NCBI GenBank assembly: GCA_035524275.1
Contig: DATKPC010000034.1
Location: 1-62,291 of the forward strand
Direction of reading: 5' to 3'
Length of the DNA stretch: 62,291 nucleotides
DNA from: DATKPC01 sp035524275
Lineage (GTDB): Bacteria > Pseudomonadota > Gammaproteobacteria > Burkholderiales > Burkholderiaceae_F
Below are positions 30,639-42,006 of the stretch, piece by piece. The notes beneath the pieces were generated by a model. The model was not told the DNA's origin. It saw nothing but the letters and a program-made list of their open reading frames with translations, and made no database searches. Within the stretch, counting starts at the first letter, position 1. The number at the start of each line of letters is the position of its first letter. The translations under genes and the position numbers were made by a program.

Positions 30639-31490
30639 GTGACGGACCTGATTCCGTTCCCTCCCGCGGCGGCCGTGGCCGCCGCGGCCGTGCTCGGCCT
30701 TGCGATCGGCTCGTTCCTGAACGTCGTCATCCACCGCCTGCCGCGGATGCTCGAGGCCGACTGGCGAACGCAGTGCGCCGAGCTCGCGGGCGAGGCGCCG
30801 GCCGCGTCGCCCAAATACAACCTGATGGTCCCGCGCAGCGCCTGCCCGTCGTGCGGCCACGCGCTCCGGGCCCGCGACAACATCCCGATCCTGTCCTACC
30901 TGCTGTTGCGCGGGCGCTGCGCCTTCTGCGGCGCGCGGATCTCGCCGCGCTACCCGCTCGTCGAGGCCTTGACGGCCGCGCTGTCCGCCGCGGCGATCGC
31001 GCATTTCGGCGCGACGGCCGCGGGCGGCCTGGCGCTGGTACTGACCTGGACGCTGGTCGCGCTGGCGTTCATCGACGCCGACACGACGCTGCTGCCCGAC
31101 GACCTGACCCTGCCGCTGCTCTGGCTCGGCCTCGCCGCCAACCTGGACTCGACGTTCGTACCGCTGCGCGAGGCGGTGATCGGCGCGATCGTCGGCTATC
31201 TCGCGCTGTGGGCGATCTACTGGGCGTTCCGACTGGCGACCGGCAAGGAAGGCATGGGCTACGGCGACTTCAAGCTGCTCGCGGCCCTCGGCGCATGGCT
31301 CGGCGTGAAGATGCTGCTGCCGATCGTCCTGCTGAGTTCGGTCGTCGGCGCGGCGGCGGGGCTCGCGCTGATCGCGCTCGCGCGCCGCGGCCGCGAAGTC
31401 CCGATGCCGTTCGGACCCTATCTCGCGGCGGCGGGCTACCTCGTGCTGCTGTCCGGTCCGTCGCTGGCGAAGCTCGTCGGGATCGGTTGA
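30639..31490 (+). CDS. pilD: Type IV prepilin peptidase/N-methyltransferase
   Basis: An inner-membrane aspartyl protease that cleaves the prepilin leader and methylates the new N-terminus. In 283 residues the methyltransferase region has the zinc tetracysteine (CPSCGH and CAFCG, near residues 69 and 94). The two catalytic Asp are in IDADTTLLPDDL and GMGYGDFKLL. About seven hydrophobic helices are seen. The start is GTG at 30639, immediately before the first helix. It processes pilins and often type II secretion pseudopilins encoded elsewhere. Confidence 0.96.
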   Translation: MTDLIPFPPAAAVAAAAVLGLAIGSFLNVVIHRLPRMLEADWRTQCAELAGEAPAASPKYNLMVPRSACPSCGHALRARDNIPILSYLLLRGRCAFCGARISPRYPLVEALTAALSAAAIAHFGATAAGGLALVLTWTLVALAFIDADTTLLPDDLTLPLLWLGLAANLDSTFVPLREAVIGAIVGYLALWAIYWAFRLATGKEGMGYGDFKLLAALGAWLGVKMLLPIVLLSSVVGAAAGLALIALARRGREVPMPFGPYLAAAGYLVLLSGPSLAKLVGIG

Positions 31491-31494
31491 GCGC

Positions 31495-32133
31495 GTGGAC
31501 GGCGCGAGGCGAATCCTGCGCATCGGCCTCACCGGCGGCATCGGCAGCGGGAAGTCGACGGTCGCCGCGGCGTTCGCCGGCTGCGGTGTCCGCGTCGTCG
31601 ATGCGGACCGCATCGCGCGCGCGCTGGCCGCGCCGGCCGGCGCGGCGATTCCGGCGCTTCGTGCCGCGTTCGGCGATGCGGCGATCGGCGCGGACGGGGC
31701 ACTCGACCGTGCCTGGATGCGGCAACGGGCATTTGGCGACGCCGCCGTCAGGACGCGCCTCGAAGGGGTGCTGCATCCGCTGATCCGGGCCGCGATGCGC
31801 GATGAAATCGCGCAGGAGGAGGCGAATCCGGAGGCCGCGCGCTACATCGTGCTCGACATCCCTCTGCTCGTCGAAGGACGACGCGCCGGCCGACCGCCGG
31901 TCGTGACGATCGACCGCGTGCTGGTCGTCGACTGCCCTCCGGCGCTGCAGCTTGCGCGCGTGATCGCACGCAGCGGCCTGCCGCGCCAGCAGGTGGAGGC
32001 CATCATCGCGCAGCAGGCGAGTCGGGGCGAACGGCTCGACGCCGCCGACGACATCCTCGTGAATGCGGACAGCACCGGCGCGCTGGACGCGAGGGTAAGG
32101 CGCCTGGATGCCGCGTATCGCGGCATCCCATGA
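31495..32133 (+). CDS. coaE: Dephospho-CoA kinase
   Basis: The last step of coenzyme A synthesis, phosphorylating the ribose 3'-OH of dephospho-CoA. The 212-residue P-loop kinase starts with GLTGGIGSGKSTV near residue 11 and has the VVDADRIAR motif, the VLDIPLLVEGR segment and the SRGERLDAADDIL region near the end. The GTG start at 31495 lies 4 bp after the pilD stop, implying coupling. pilD-coaE-zapD is the usual proteobacterial order. Confidence 0.96.
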   Translation: MDGARRILRIGLTGGIGSGKSTVAAAFAGCGVRVVDADRIARALAAPAGAAIPALRAAFGDAAIGADGALDRAWMRQRAFGDAAVRTRLEGVLHPLIRAAMRDEIAQEEANPEAARYIVLDIPLLVEGRRAGRPPVVTIDRVLVVDCPPALQLARVIARSGLPRQQVEAIIAQQASRGERLDAADDILVNADSTGALDARVRRLDAAYRGIP

Positions 32134-32167
32134 TGTCGTCGCGCCCGCCTGTGATATCGTGCCCCGG

Positions 32168-32944
32168 ATGAGCGCGAGCGACGGCGCGACGATCCTCTAC
32201 GAGTACCCCTTCAACGAGCGGGTGCGCACGATGTTGCGGCTCGAGGACCTGTTCGAGAAGCTCGCCTATTTCTGCCGCCAGACCCATCCGTACTGCCATC
32301 ACGCGGCGTTGCTGACGCTGTTCGAGATCCTCGAGGTCACCTCGCGGGCCGACCTCAAGAACGACCTGATGCAGGAGCTGGAGCGCTACCGGCAATCGCT
32401 GTCGGCGCTGCGCAGCAATCCGCAGGTCGAGCCCGGTGCGCTGTCCGCCGTGCTCGACGAGATCGATGCGGCACTATCGAATCTCGCGGCGAGCACCGGC
32501 AAGGCCGGACATCATCTGCGCGAGAACGAGTGGCTCATGAGCATCCGCAGCCGCGCGATCATCCCGGGCGGCACCTGCGAATTCGACCTTCCGTCGTATC
32601 ACGCGTGGCTCTCGCGTCCGGGCGAGACGCGCGCCGCGGACCTTGACGCGTGGAGCCGGCCGCTGTCGCTGTTCGCGCAGGGCGTCGCGATCGTGCTGAA
32701 GCTGCTGCGCGAATCGGCGCATCGGTCGGCGCAGAACGCCGTGATGGGCTCGTTCCAGCAGACGCTCCAGGGGCGCACCTGCGCGCTGCTGCAGGTCCGG
32801 CTGCTGCAGGCCAGCGAGGCGATCCCGGAGATCAGCGCCAACAAGTACATGCTCTGGATCCGCTTCACGTTCCAGGGCCGTGACCTGCGGCCGCGGCCCG
32901 TCGAGCGCGACGTGCCGTTCGAGTTGGCGCTCTGCGCGTTCTGA
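32168..32944 (+). CDS. zapD: Cell division protein ZapD
   Basis: ZapD bundles FtsZ filaments and stabilises the Z ring. The 258-residue sequence shows the family features: ILYEYPFNERVRTMLRLEDL at the start, HHAALLTLFEILEV, RADLKNDLMQELERY, and near the end YMLWIRFTFQ. I placed the start at the ATG (32168) just before that conserved block; the open frame extends 20 codons upstream. In many relatives yacG (a zinc-binding gyrase inhibitor) follows, but here the next item is a repeat element. Confidence 0.95.
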   Translation: MSASDGATILYEYPFNERVRTMLRLEDLFEKLAYFCRQTHPYCHHAALLTLFEILEVTSRADLKNDLMQELERYRQSLSALRSNPQVEPGALSAVLDEIDAALSNLAASTGKAGHHLRENEWLMSIRSRAIIPGGTCEFDLPSYHAWLSRPGETRAADLDAWSRPLSLFAQGVAIVLKLLRESAHRSAQNAVMGSFQQTLQGRTCALLQVRLLQASEAIPEISANKYMLWIRFTFQGRDLRPRPVERDVPFELALCAF

Positions 32945-33000
32945 GGGACATCGGCGAAGCGCTGCGAGGGGGCGGAGGGGTCCGGGTCGGGGCGGTTGCT

Positions 33001-33135
33001 GGCCCTCTCCCCCACCCCCTCTCCCGCTGCGCGGGCGAGGGGCGATCCATCGTCAGCCGTTTCAACGTTGCCTCGATTCTCGACGCCGGATCGCCCCTCG
33101 CCCGCGCAGCGGGAGAGGGGTGGGGGGAGAGGGCC
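33001..33135. repeat. REPIN-like element: 48-bp inverted repeat pair with 39-bp spacer
   Basis: Left arm 33001-33048 begins GGCCCTCTCCCCCACC and ends GGCGATCC; the right arm 33088-33135 is its near-perfect reverse complement. Each arm contains a small internal palindrome (CCCGCTGCGCGGG type). The spacer includes ATCGTCAGCC and ATTCTCGACGCC, both also in the copy at 62062. It fills the gap between the convergent zapD and mutT genes, where it could also act as a bidirectional terminator. Confidence 0.88.
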
Positions 33136-33150
33136 GACGCAGGCGGCGGG

Positions 33151-33567
33151 CTACCGTCCCGCGGCGAGCCAGCCCAATGCCGGCTGCGCCGCCGGCAGCA
33201 AGGGCTGCGGCGGCGGCGCGCCGGGCGCCAGGAACATCAGGCGCTGCCCTTCACGCGGACGCGGCTCGCCGCGCCAGCGGGTCACGCGCTGGAAGTGCAG
33301 GCGCACGTAGGCATGCGGATAGTCGTGCTCGTAGACGACCCACGGCAGGCAATCGGCGGCCTCGACTTCGATGCCCAGTTCCTCGTGCAGTTCGCGCGCC
33401 AGCGCGACGGCGGGCGTCTCGCCCTTCTCGATCTTGCCCCCCGGAAACTCCCAGTAGCCGGCGTACGGCTTCCCGGCGGGACGATCGGCGAGCAGCACCG
33501 CGCGGTCGGGGCGGATCAGGACGCCGACGGCCACGTCGACGATCGGCCGCGTCGCCTGCTGCGTCAT
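33151..33567 (-). CDS. mutT: 8-oxo-dGTP diphosphatase (Nudix)
   Basis: MutT hydrolyses 8-oxo-dGTP and prevents AT-to-CG mutations. The 138-residue protein has WEFPGGK followed by a full Nudix box with RELHEELGI near residue 60. The ATG at 33567 gives the normal length; the open frame runs 75 codons further without Nudix similarity. It lies 14 bp downstream of the DUF815 ATPase, its frequent partner in Betaproteobacteria. The C-terminus is rich in Pro and Ala beyond the core fold. Confidence 0.9.
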   Translation of the reverse strand: MTQQATRPIVDVAVGVLIRPDRAVLLADRPAGKPYAGYWEFPGGKIEKGETPAVALARELHEELGIEVEAADCLPWVVYEHDYPHAYVRLHFQRVTRWRGEPRPREGQRLMFLAPGAPPPQPLLPAAQPALGWLAAGR

Positions 33568-33581
33568 CGCGCCGCGCCCCG

Positions 33582-34457
33582 TCAAGCCGCCGCGTCGATG
33601 CCGCGCCGACCGGCACAGTCGCGCGCGAACTGCAGCGCAACCCGGCCCGAGCGCGATCCGCGCTGCTGCGCGAACTGCAGCGCCTCCTCGCGGACCCGCC
33701 CGATCGCGGCCGCATCGAAGCCGTAGTGCGCCAGCCAGTGCGCCACGATGTCGAGGTACGCGGCCTGCGGAAACGGATAGAAGCTCAACCACAGGCCGAA
33801 ACGCTCCGACAGCGAGATCTTCTCTTCCGAGCGCTCGGCCGGATGGATCTCGCCGTCCTCGTCCATCGTCGCCGCGAGGTTCTCGCGCATCGACTCCGGC
33901 ATCAGGTGGCGCCGGTTGGACGTCGCATACACGAGCAGGTTGTCGCCGACGCCGGCGATCGAGCCGTCGAGCGCCGCCTTCAGCGCCTTGTACGCGGCCT
34001 CGCCCTCCTCGAACGACAGGTCGTCGCAGAACACGACGAAACGCTCCGGGCGATCGGCGACCAGCGCGCCGATCTCCGGCAGGTGCACGAGGTCCGACTT
34101 GTCGACCTCGATCAGGCGCAGGCCGCGCTCGTGGAACGTCGCCAGGCAGGCGCGGATCAGCGAGGACTTGCCGGTGCCGCGGGCGCCCGTCAGCAGGACG
34201 TTGTTCGCCGGCAGGCCGCGAACGAACTGCTCAGTATTGCGCAGGATGGCGTCCTTCTGCGCATCGACGTGCCGCAGGTCGCCGGCCATCATGCGCGCCG
34301 GCCGCCGCACCGGATCGAGGTAGCCGAGTTCCGTGCCGAGAAAGCGATGCGCGCGCCAGCGGAACGCGATCGCGTTCCAGTCGACGGTTCGCGCCGGCGG
34401 AAGCAGCGGCTCGAAGCGCGCCAGGAGTTCGAGTAGACGGGTGCTGGGGTCGGTCAC
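33582..34457 (-). CDS. DUF815-family ATP-binding protein
   Basis: A 291-residue P-loop ATPase of the AAA class. Walker A is GARGTGKSS at 91-99, Walker B-like residues are in RFVVFCDDLSF, and ATSNRRHLMPE resembles a sensor-1 region. The family is widespread and its function has not been established. The start is GTG at 34457, with no recognisable ribosome site; three 16-bp tandem repeats lie directly upstream. It is followed by mutT on the same strand. Confidence 0.88.
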   Translation of the reverse strand: MTDPSTRLLELLARFEPLLPPARTVDWNAIAFRWRAHRFLGTELGYLDPVRRPARMMAGDLRHVDAQKDAILRNTEQFVRGLPANNVLLTGARGTGKSSLIRACLATFHERGLRLIEVDKSDLVHLPEIGALVADRPERFVVFCDDLSFEEGEAAYKALKAALDGSIAGVGDNLLVYATSNRRHLMPESMRENLAATMDEDGEIHPAERSEEKISLSERFGLWLSFYPFPQAAYLDIVAHWLAHYGFDAAAIGRVREEALQFAQQRGSRSGRVALQFARDCAGRRGIDAAA

Positions 34458-34505
34458 GGAGGGATTCGGTCGCGGAGGGATTCGGTCGCGGAGGGATTCG
34501 GCCGC
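34458..34505. repeat. Three tandem copies of a 16-bp repeat at the DUF815 start
   Basis: GGAGGGATTCGGTCGC is repeated three times head to tail (last copy with one change), directly abutting the GTG start of the DUF815 gene on the opposite strand. The array replaces the region where a ribosome site would be expected. Confidence 0.8.
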
Positions 34506-34557
34506 GATGCGTTCGACGGGCCGCGCGCGGCGGCGCTTCGCCTTCGGTGGCGCGCCT

Positions 34558-35787
34558 TCAACTGCGATAGTCGGCGTTGATCGATACGTAGTCGTGCGAA
34601 AGGTCGGTGGTCCAGATCGTCGTGGCGGCCTGCCCGCAGCCGAGCCGCACGCGAATGCAGATCTCGGCGGCGCGCATCACGCGCTGGCCGTCCTCCTCGC
34701 GATATTCCGGATGCCGGCCGCCGTTTCGCGCGACCCAGACGTCATTCAGGAAAAGCTGCACGCGTGACGGATCGAGCTCGGCGCCGCCGGCCTTGCCGAC
34801 GGCGGCGAGGATGCGGCCGAGATTCGGATCGGACGCGAAAAACGCCGTCTTCACGAGCGGCGAATGCGCGATCGAATACGCGACGGCGGATGCCTGCGAC
34901 TCGCTCGCCGCCTCCTCGACGACGACCTCGATGAATTTCGTCGCTCCCTCGCCGTCGCGGACGATCGACTGCGCCAGGCGCCGCGCGACGACGCCGATGG
35001 CATCGGCGAGCGCATCGCAGCGCGGATCGTCGATCGAGTCGATCGGCGGGATGTCCGCACGGCCGGTCGCGATGACGATGAAAGAGTCGTTGGTCGAGGT
35101 ATCGCCGTCGACCGTGATCCGGTTGAACGAGCCGTCGACGACGCGCCGGGCCAGTCGAGCCAGAAGCGCCGGCGCGACCGGCGCATCGGTCGCGACGAAC
35201 GCGAGCAGCGTGGCCATGTTCGGGCAGATCATCCCGGCGCCCTTCGCGATTCCGGTCACCACGACCGTGCCGCGACCGATCTCGAAACGCTGCGAGTAGG
35301 CCTTCGGCAGCGTGTCCGTCGTCATGATCGCCTGCGCCGCCGGCAACCAGTTGTCGGGGGCCAGGCGCGACAGCGCCTGCGGCAGTCCGGCGACGATCCG
35401 CTCGACCGGAAGCGGCTCCATGATGACGCCGGTCGAGAACGGCAGGACCTGCGAGGGCTCGCAACCGATCAGCTGCGCGACCGCCTCGCAGGTGCGCCGC
35501 GCGTCGGCGAGCCCGCTGTCGCCGGTTCCGGCGTTCGCGCAGCCGGTGTTGACGACGAGCGCGCGGATTCCGCGTCCGGCATCGAGATGGGCGCGGCAGA
35601 CGTCGACCGGCGCGGCGCAGAAGCGGTTGCGCGTGAAGACACCGGCGACGGCGGCGCCGCGGTCCAGGCGCACGACCAGGAGGTCCTTGCGGTCGGCCTT
35701 GCGGATTCCGGCTTCAGCCCACCCGAGCTCGACACCGGCGACCGGCTGCAGTTCGGCGGCGACCGGCGCCACGAGGTTCACGGCCAT
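34558..35787 (-). CDS. argJ: Bifunctional glutamate N-acetyltransferase/amino-acid acetyltransferase
   Basis: ArgJ transfers the acetyl group from N-acetylornithine to glutamate in the cyclic arginine pathway, and may also use acetyl-CoA. The 409-residue precursor self-cleaves before a Thr nucleophile, here Thr193 in the motif PNMATLLAF. Other family features are NTGCANAGTG, DTSTNDS and the C-terminal SINADYRS. It lies between the DUF815 ATPase and secA, as in many Burkholderiales. The ATG at 35787 fits the usual length. Confidence 0.96.
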   Translation of the reverse strand: MAVNLVAPVAAELQPVAGVELGWAEAGIRKADRKDLLVVRLDRGAAVAGVFTRNRFCAAPVDVCRAHLDAGRGIRALVVNTGCANAGTGDSGLADARRTCEAVAQLIGCEPSQVLPFSTGVIMEPLPVERIVAGLPQALSRLAPDNWLPAAQAIMTTDTLPKAYSQRFEIGRGTVVVTGIAKGAGMICPNMATLLAFVATDAPVAPALLARLARRVVDGSFNRITVDGDTSTNDSFIVIATGRADIPPIDSIDDPRCDALADAIGVVARRLAQSIVRDGEGATKFIEVVVEEAASESQASAVAYSIAHSPLVKTAFFASDPNLGRILAAVGKAGGAELDPSRVQLFLNDVWVARNGGRHPEYREEDGQRVMRAAEICIRVRLGCGQAATTIWTTDLSHDYVSINADYRS

Positions 35788-35858
35788 GGCGGATTCGCTC
35801 CGGAGGGGATCAGCGCAGTTTCAGCGCACGCTCGAGGACACGCTCGCCCACGCCGCCG

Positions 35859-38645
<2,787 letters not shown>

Positions 38646-38836
38646 CGTGGAGGCGAGTCGATAGCGGCGTCAGGCATGGCGGCAGACGGGGGCGCGGACA
38701 CGCGGCGTCCAGTCGGGGGTGAAGGCGCGCCCAACGCGCGGCACGGCGAACGAAGCGCCGCGCGTGCGAACGCGCGGCGCGAAGCCGTAAATTATCTCAC
38801 AGCGGATCGCGGGCGCCGGCGGCGCCCGCGGCGGGC

Positions 38837-40075
38837 CTATTCGGCGGCGGGGGACGCGGCCGGCGCGGACGGCGGCGGCGCGGACGGCTCTGGCGCCGCG
38901 GCGGCGGTGGCAGGCGGGGGCGCCGGGGACGGCGGCGGCGCGACGGCCGACGAACTCGCGGTCGGGTTCGCGGCGCCGCCGGCTGCCGTGCCCGCCGTCG
39001 TCGACGGCGGCAACGACGAGGCCACGCGCACGTTCGTCGGCGGCTTGGCGGCGGCGCGCGGCGCCGGCGCGGCGATGGCGGGCACCGCGGGCGCTGCGGT
39101 GGGCGCGGTGGCCCCGCCGGCTCCGGCACGCGGCGACAACCCGGCGAGCGGCGAGTCCGGCCGCTGGGTGGCCAGGAATCGCGACGGATTCTGCGGCACG
39201 CCGTTCACGTGAACCTCGAAATGCACGTGCGGCCCGGTCGAGCGGCCGGTCGTCCCGACCTCCGCGATCTTCTGCCCGCGGCGAACGATGTCGCCCGCCT
39301 TCACGACCAGCCGGCTGGCATGCCCGTACAGCGTCGACAGCCCGTTGCCGTGGTCGATCTCGACCATGTTGCCGTACTCCGGATGCACCTCCGAGGCCGA
39401 CACGACGCCGCCAGCCGCCGCGTAGATCGGCGTGCCGGTCGGCGCCGCGAAGTCGATGCCGGAGTGCATGGCCATCTTCCCGGTGAACGGATCGATCCGC
39501 ATGCCGAACCCGGAGCCGATGAACCCGGTGGTGACCGGCGTACCCTGCGGCAGCAGGGCCCGCCGGACCTGCGCGTTGAGCAGTTCGGACTCGACGACGT
39601 CCATGTAGTCGGAGCGCGATTCGACGGTCTTCGACGTACGCCCCATTTCCGACTGCAGCTGCTCGAGCGACGTCGGCTGCGTCCCGACGCTGGGCGCCGG
39701 CCCGCCGCGGGCGGGGACTTCGGCAAAATTGAATTCCTCCGGACGTATCCCGGCAAGCTTGGCGACCCGCTCGCCGAGCGCGTCCAGGCGCAGCAGGCGC
39801 GCCTGCATCTCGCCCAGCTTGCGTGCCATCGCATCGATGTTGTCGCGGAAGTGCTGCTCATGGCGATCGACCTCGCCCTGGACGAGCGCCTCGACGAACT
39901 GGTGCAGCACCGGGACCCGCTGGTCGAACCCGATCTTGAACGTCACGGCATAGAGGCCGAACGCGATCAGGATGATCGACGACAGCAGCGCGACACCCGT
40001 TCCGGCGATGACCTGCGGCGTCACGGTGACCGTGCGCGCTCGCGACAGCTTGCGATGGACGAATATGACTTGCAC
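38837..40075 (-). CDS. M23-family peptidoglycan endopeptidase with N-terminal membrane anchor
   Basis: A 412-residue membrane-anchored LytM-type protein. A transmembrane helix lies near residues 22-44, a coiled-coil-like stretch at about 60-110, then the M23 domain with the first zinc motif MHSGIDFAAP and the second HVHFEVHVNG, both intact, so it is probably active. A C-terminal tail of over 100 residues is rich in Pro and Ala. The start is GTG at 40075, with GGGAGAG about 7 bp upstream; the longer frame is unsupported. Orthologues next to secA and lpxC are common in Betaproteobacteria. Confidence 0.9.
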   Translation of the reverse strand: MQVIFVHRKLSRARTVTVTPQVIAGTGVALLSSIILIAFGLYAVTFKIGFDQRVPVLHQFVEALVQGEVDRHEQHFRDNIDAMARKLGEMQARLLRLDALGERVAKLAGIRPEEFNFAEVPARGGPAPSVGTQPTSLEQLQSEMGRTSKTVESRSDYMDVVESELLNAQVRRALLPQGTPVTTGFIGSGFGMRIDPFTGKMAMHSGIDFAAPTGTPIYAAAGGVVSASEVHPEYGNMVEIDHGNGLSTLYGHASRLVVKAGDIVRRGQKIAEVGTTGRSTGPHVHFEVHVNGVPQNPSRFLATQRPDSPLAGLSPRAGAGGATAPTAAPAVPAIAAPAPRAAAKPPTNVRVASSLPPSTTAGTAAGGAANPTASSSAVAPPPSPAPPPATAAAAPEPSAPPPSAPAASPAAE

Positions 40076-40330
40076 GCTGATCTCTCCCGTCGGCCGCGGC
40101 GCGTCTATCCACGCCGCCCCGGCGCCTCGAATTCGAACCCTGCTGCCTGCGTCGGCCGTTCGCCTGGACCCCGCGATCGACGCAGCAACCGCTGGCGTCG
40201 TTCGAGGTCGGCACGCGACCATCGCGCACCGGTCCCCGGATCGCGGATCATTCGCCGGCCGGCTCCCCTCCCGCGGCAAAACACCTTACCCTGCCGCAAG
40301 CGGAACCCATCCCACGAGATCCGGTATCCA

Positions 40331-40912
40331 ATGCCGAGCCGAACCCCTCCTCGCGCCCCCGCCAGTCGACTGCTCAAGGCACTCGCGGGGTCATCCTCCG
40401 GTGCCGCCCTGATGGAGCGGCTTGAAACGTCTCGCCGAATCGCCCGGTTGCTTGCATTGGACCCGGAACTCTCCGGCTGCGGCGTCGACTTCGAACGCCC
40501 TGGGAGCTGCGAACTCCGCGATCGCACGCTGCGGCTCTCTGCCCGCTCCGCCAGCGAACGCGCCAAGCTCCGGCAAATGGCTCCCGCACTGCAACGAGCA
40601 CTCGCCGCCCATGGTTTTGAAGGTATCGAAATCAAGCTGCAGGTTCAACCCGGTCACATCGACTACCGCAATTCCGCATCGAGCGAAAAAACGCTTGACA
40701 GCGGCACTGCGGATCCTGAGCGGCCCGTTCCGCGCCTGCCGGAACTCGCCGCCATGAAGGCGTTTGCGGAGAAGTTAGTACAAACTGCCGCCAACCCCGG
40801 GATACGCGCTTCAGCCGAACGGATGTACCGCGCAATAACTCAACGACTAGCTAATATGCGCGACGATAACAGGGCTGAAAATCCAGATCGAGGTGATGGC
40901 GGCCGTTCGTAG
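40331..40912 (+). CDS. DciA-like DUF721-family protein
   Basis: A 193-residue protein. Residues 10-105 resemble the DUF721 domain (SRLLKALAG at the start, CELRDRTLRLSARSASERAKLRQMAPAL later). DciA proteins load or assist the replicative helicase DnaB in bacteria lacking DnaC. The C-terminal half is polar and poorly conserved. It is divergent from the M23 gene and convergent with lpxC. DUF721 genes between secA and lpxC are typical in Burkholderiales. The DNA here is slightly less GC-rich than its neighbours. The family call rests on motif similarity and context, so the helicase role is inferred. Confidence 0.72.
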   Translation: MPSRTPPRAPASRLLKALAGSSSGAALMERLETSRRIARLLALDPELSGCGVDFERPGSCELRDRTLRLSARSASERAKLRQMAPALQRALAAHGFEGIEIKLQVQPGHIDYRNSASSEKTLDSGTADPERPVPRLPELAAMKAFAEKLVQTAANPGIRASAERMYRAITQRLANMRDDNRAENPDRGDGGRS

Positions 40913-40995
40913 GCCCGGGGCAACCGCCTGTCCTTCGACGGGAGATTCCCACCCGTCGCTTCCCCGGGAAACTACCGCGGGCCAGCCCCCGACGA

Positions 40996-41916
40996 TCAGG
41001 TTGCGAACGCGTGACGCAATGCGGCAGGCGCCGCCTGGTCGTCCTCGAATTTCACTTCCTCGTAGGCGCTGCGATCGGCGAGCAACGCGCGCAGGAGGCG
41101 ATTGTTGAGCGCGTGCCCGGAGCGGTAGGCGCGATACGAAGCGAGCAGCGGTCGCCCCAGCAGGTAGAGGTCGCCGATCGCATCGAGGATCTTGTGCTTC
41201 GCGAACTCGTCGCCGGAACGCAGGCCGTCGGTATTCAGGATCCGGTACTCGTCCATCACGATCGCGTTCTCGAGACTGCCGCCGCGGATCAGCCCGGCGG
41301 CGCGCAACGCCTCGACCTCGTTGACGAATCCGAAGGTGCGGGCGCGCGCGACCGTCGTCACGTAGTCGTCGCGCGCGAAGTCAAACTCGACGTCCTGTTC
41401 GGTCGCGTCGATGGCCGGATGCCGGAAGTCGATCGCGAAGCGCAGCTTGTAGCCGTCGAAGGGCTCCAGGCGCGCCCACTTGAGCTCAGCCCCCTCGCCC
41501 TCGCGGATCTCGACCGGCTTCAGCACCCGGACGTAGCGCCGCGGCGCCTCGAGCTCGGCCAGGCCCGCCGACTGGACCAGGAAGACGAAGCTCCCGGCCG
41601 CCCCATCCATGATCGGGATCTCGCCGGCATCGACGTCGATGTAGCAGTTGTCGACGCCGAGACCGGCCAGCGCCGACATCAGGTGCTCGACCGTCGCGAC
41701 GCGCACGCCGTCGCGCACGATCGTCGAGGCCATCCGCGTATCGCCGACGACTTCGGGCGCGACCGGGATCGTCACCGGCGGATCGACGTCGGTCCGGCGG
41801 AAGACGATACCGGTGTCGGCCGCGGCGGGCCGCAGCGTCAAAGCGACCTTCGCCCCGCTGTGCAGGCCGATGCCCACCGTGCGGGCCGACGTCTTCAACG
41901 TGCGCTGGCGAATCAT
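40996..41916 (-). CDS. lpxC: UDP-3-O-acyl-N-acetylglucosamine deacetylase
   Basis: The committed step of lipid A synthesis, a zinc amidase. In 306 residues the zinc ligands are His78 (VEHLMSAL), His241 and Asp245 (AKHKILDAIGD), with the catalytic base region IPIMDGAAGSF and the general acid His268 (RSGHALNN). It starts MIRQRTLKTSARTVGIGLHS as expected. A TACAAT lies so close upstream that the message may have little or no leader. In many Betaproteobacteria lpxC directly follows ftsZ; here two genes on the other strand separate them. Confidence 0.97.
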   Translation of the reverse strand: MIRQRTLKTSARTVGIGLHSGAKVALTLRPAAADTGIVFRRTDVDPPVTIPVAPEVVGDTRMASTIVRDGVRVATVEHLMSALAGLGVDNCYIDVDAGEIPIMDGAAGSFVFLVQSAGLAELEAPRRYVRVLKPVEIREGEGAELKWARLEPFDGYKLRFAIDFRHPAIDATEQDVEFDFARDDYVTTVARARTFGFVNEVEALRAAGLIRGGSLENAIVMDEYRILNTDGLRSGDEFAKHKILDAIGDLYLLGRPLLASYRAYRSGHALNNRLLRALLADRSAYEEVKFEDDQAAPAALRHAFAT

Positions 41917-41922
41917 CTTCCC

Positions 41923-41928
41923 ATTGTA
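41923..41928 (-). promoter_or_regulatory. Possible -10 element of lpxC
   Basis: TACAAT on the minus strand (complement of 41923-41928) ends 6 bp before the lpxC ATG. Transcription would start at or next to the A of the ATG. There is no good -35 box 16-18 bp upstream, so confidence is modest. Confidence 0.35.
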
Positions 41929-42006
41929 TCGCCGCGTTGCGGCCCCTCCGGGCCCGTCACGGCGCGATGGCAGAATGGCGGATTACCCGGGGCAGGAAGA
42001 TCGACC

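Noticed and set aside
27567..31613. Open frame of over 1300 codons on the minus strand across pilB, pilC and pilD
   Set aside because: It is antisense to three well-supported genes. Its peptide is rich in Arg, Asp and His as typical of GC-rich shadows and shows no domain.
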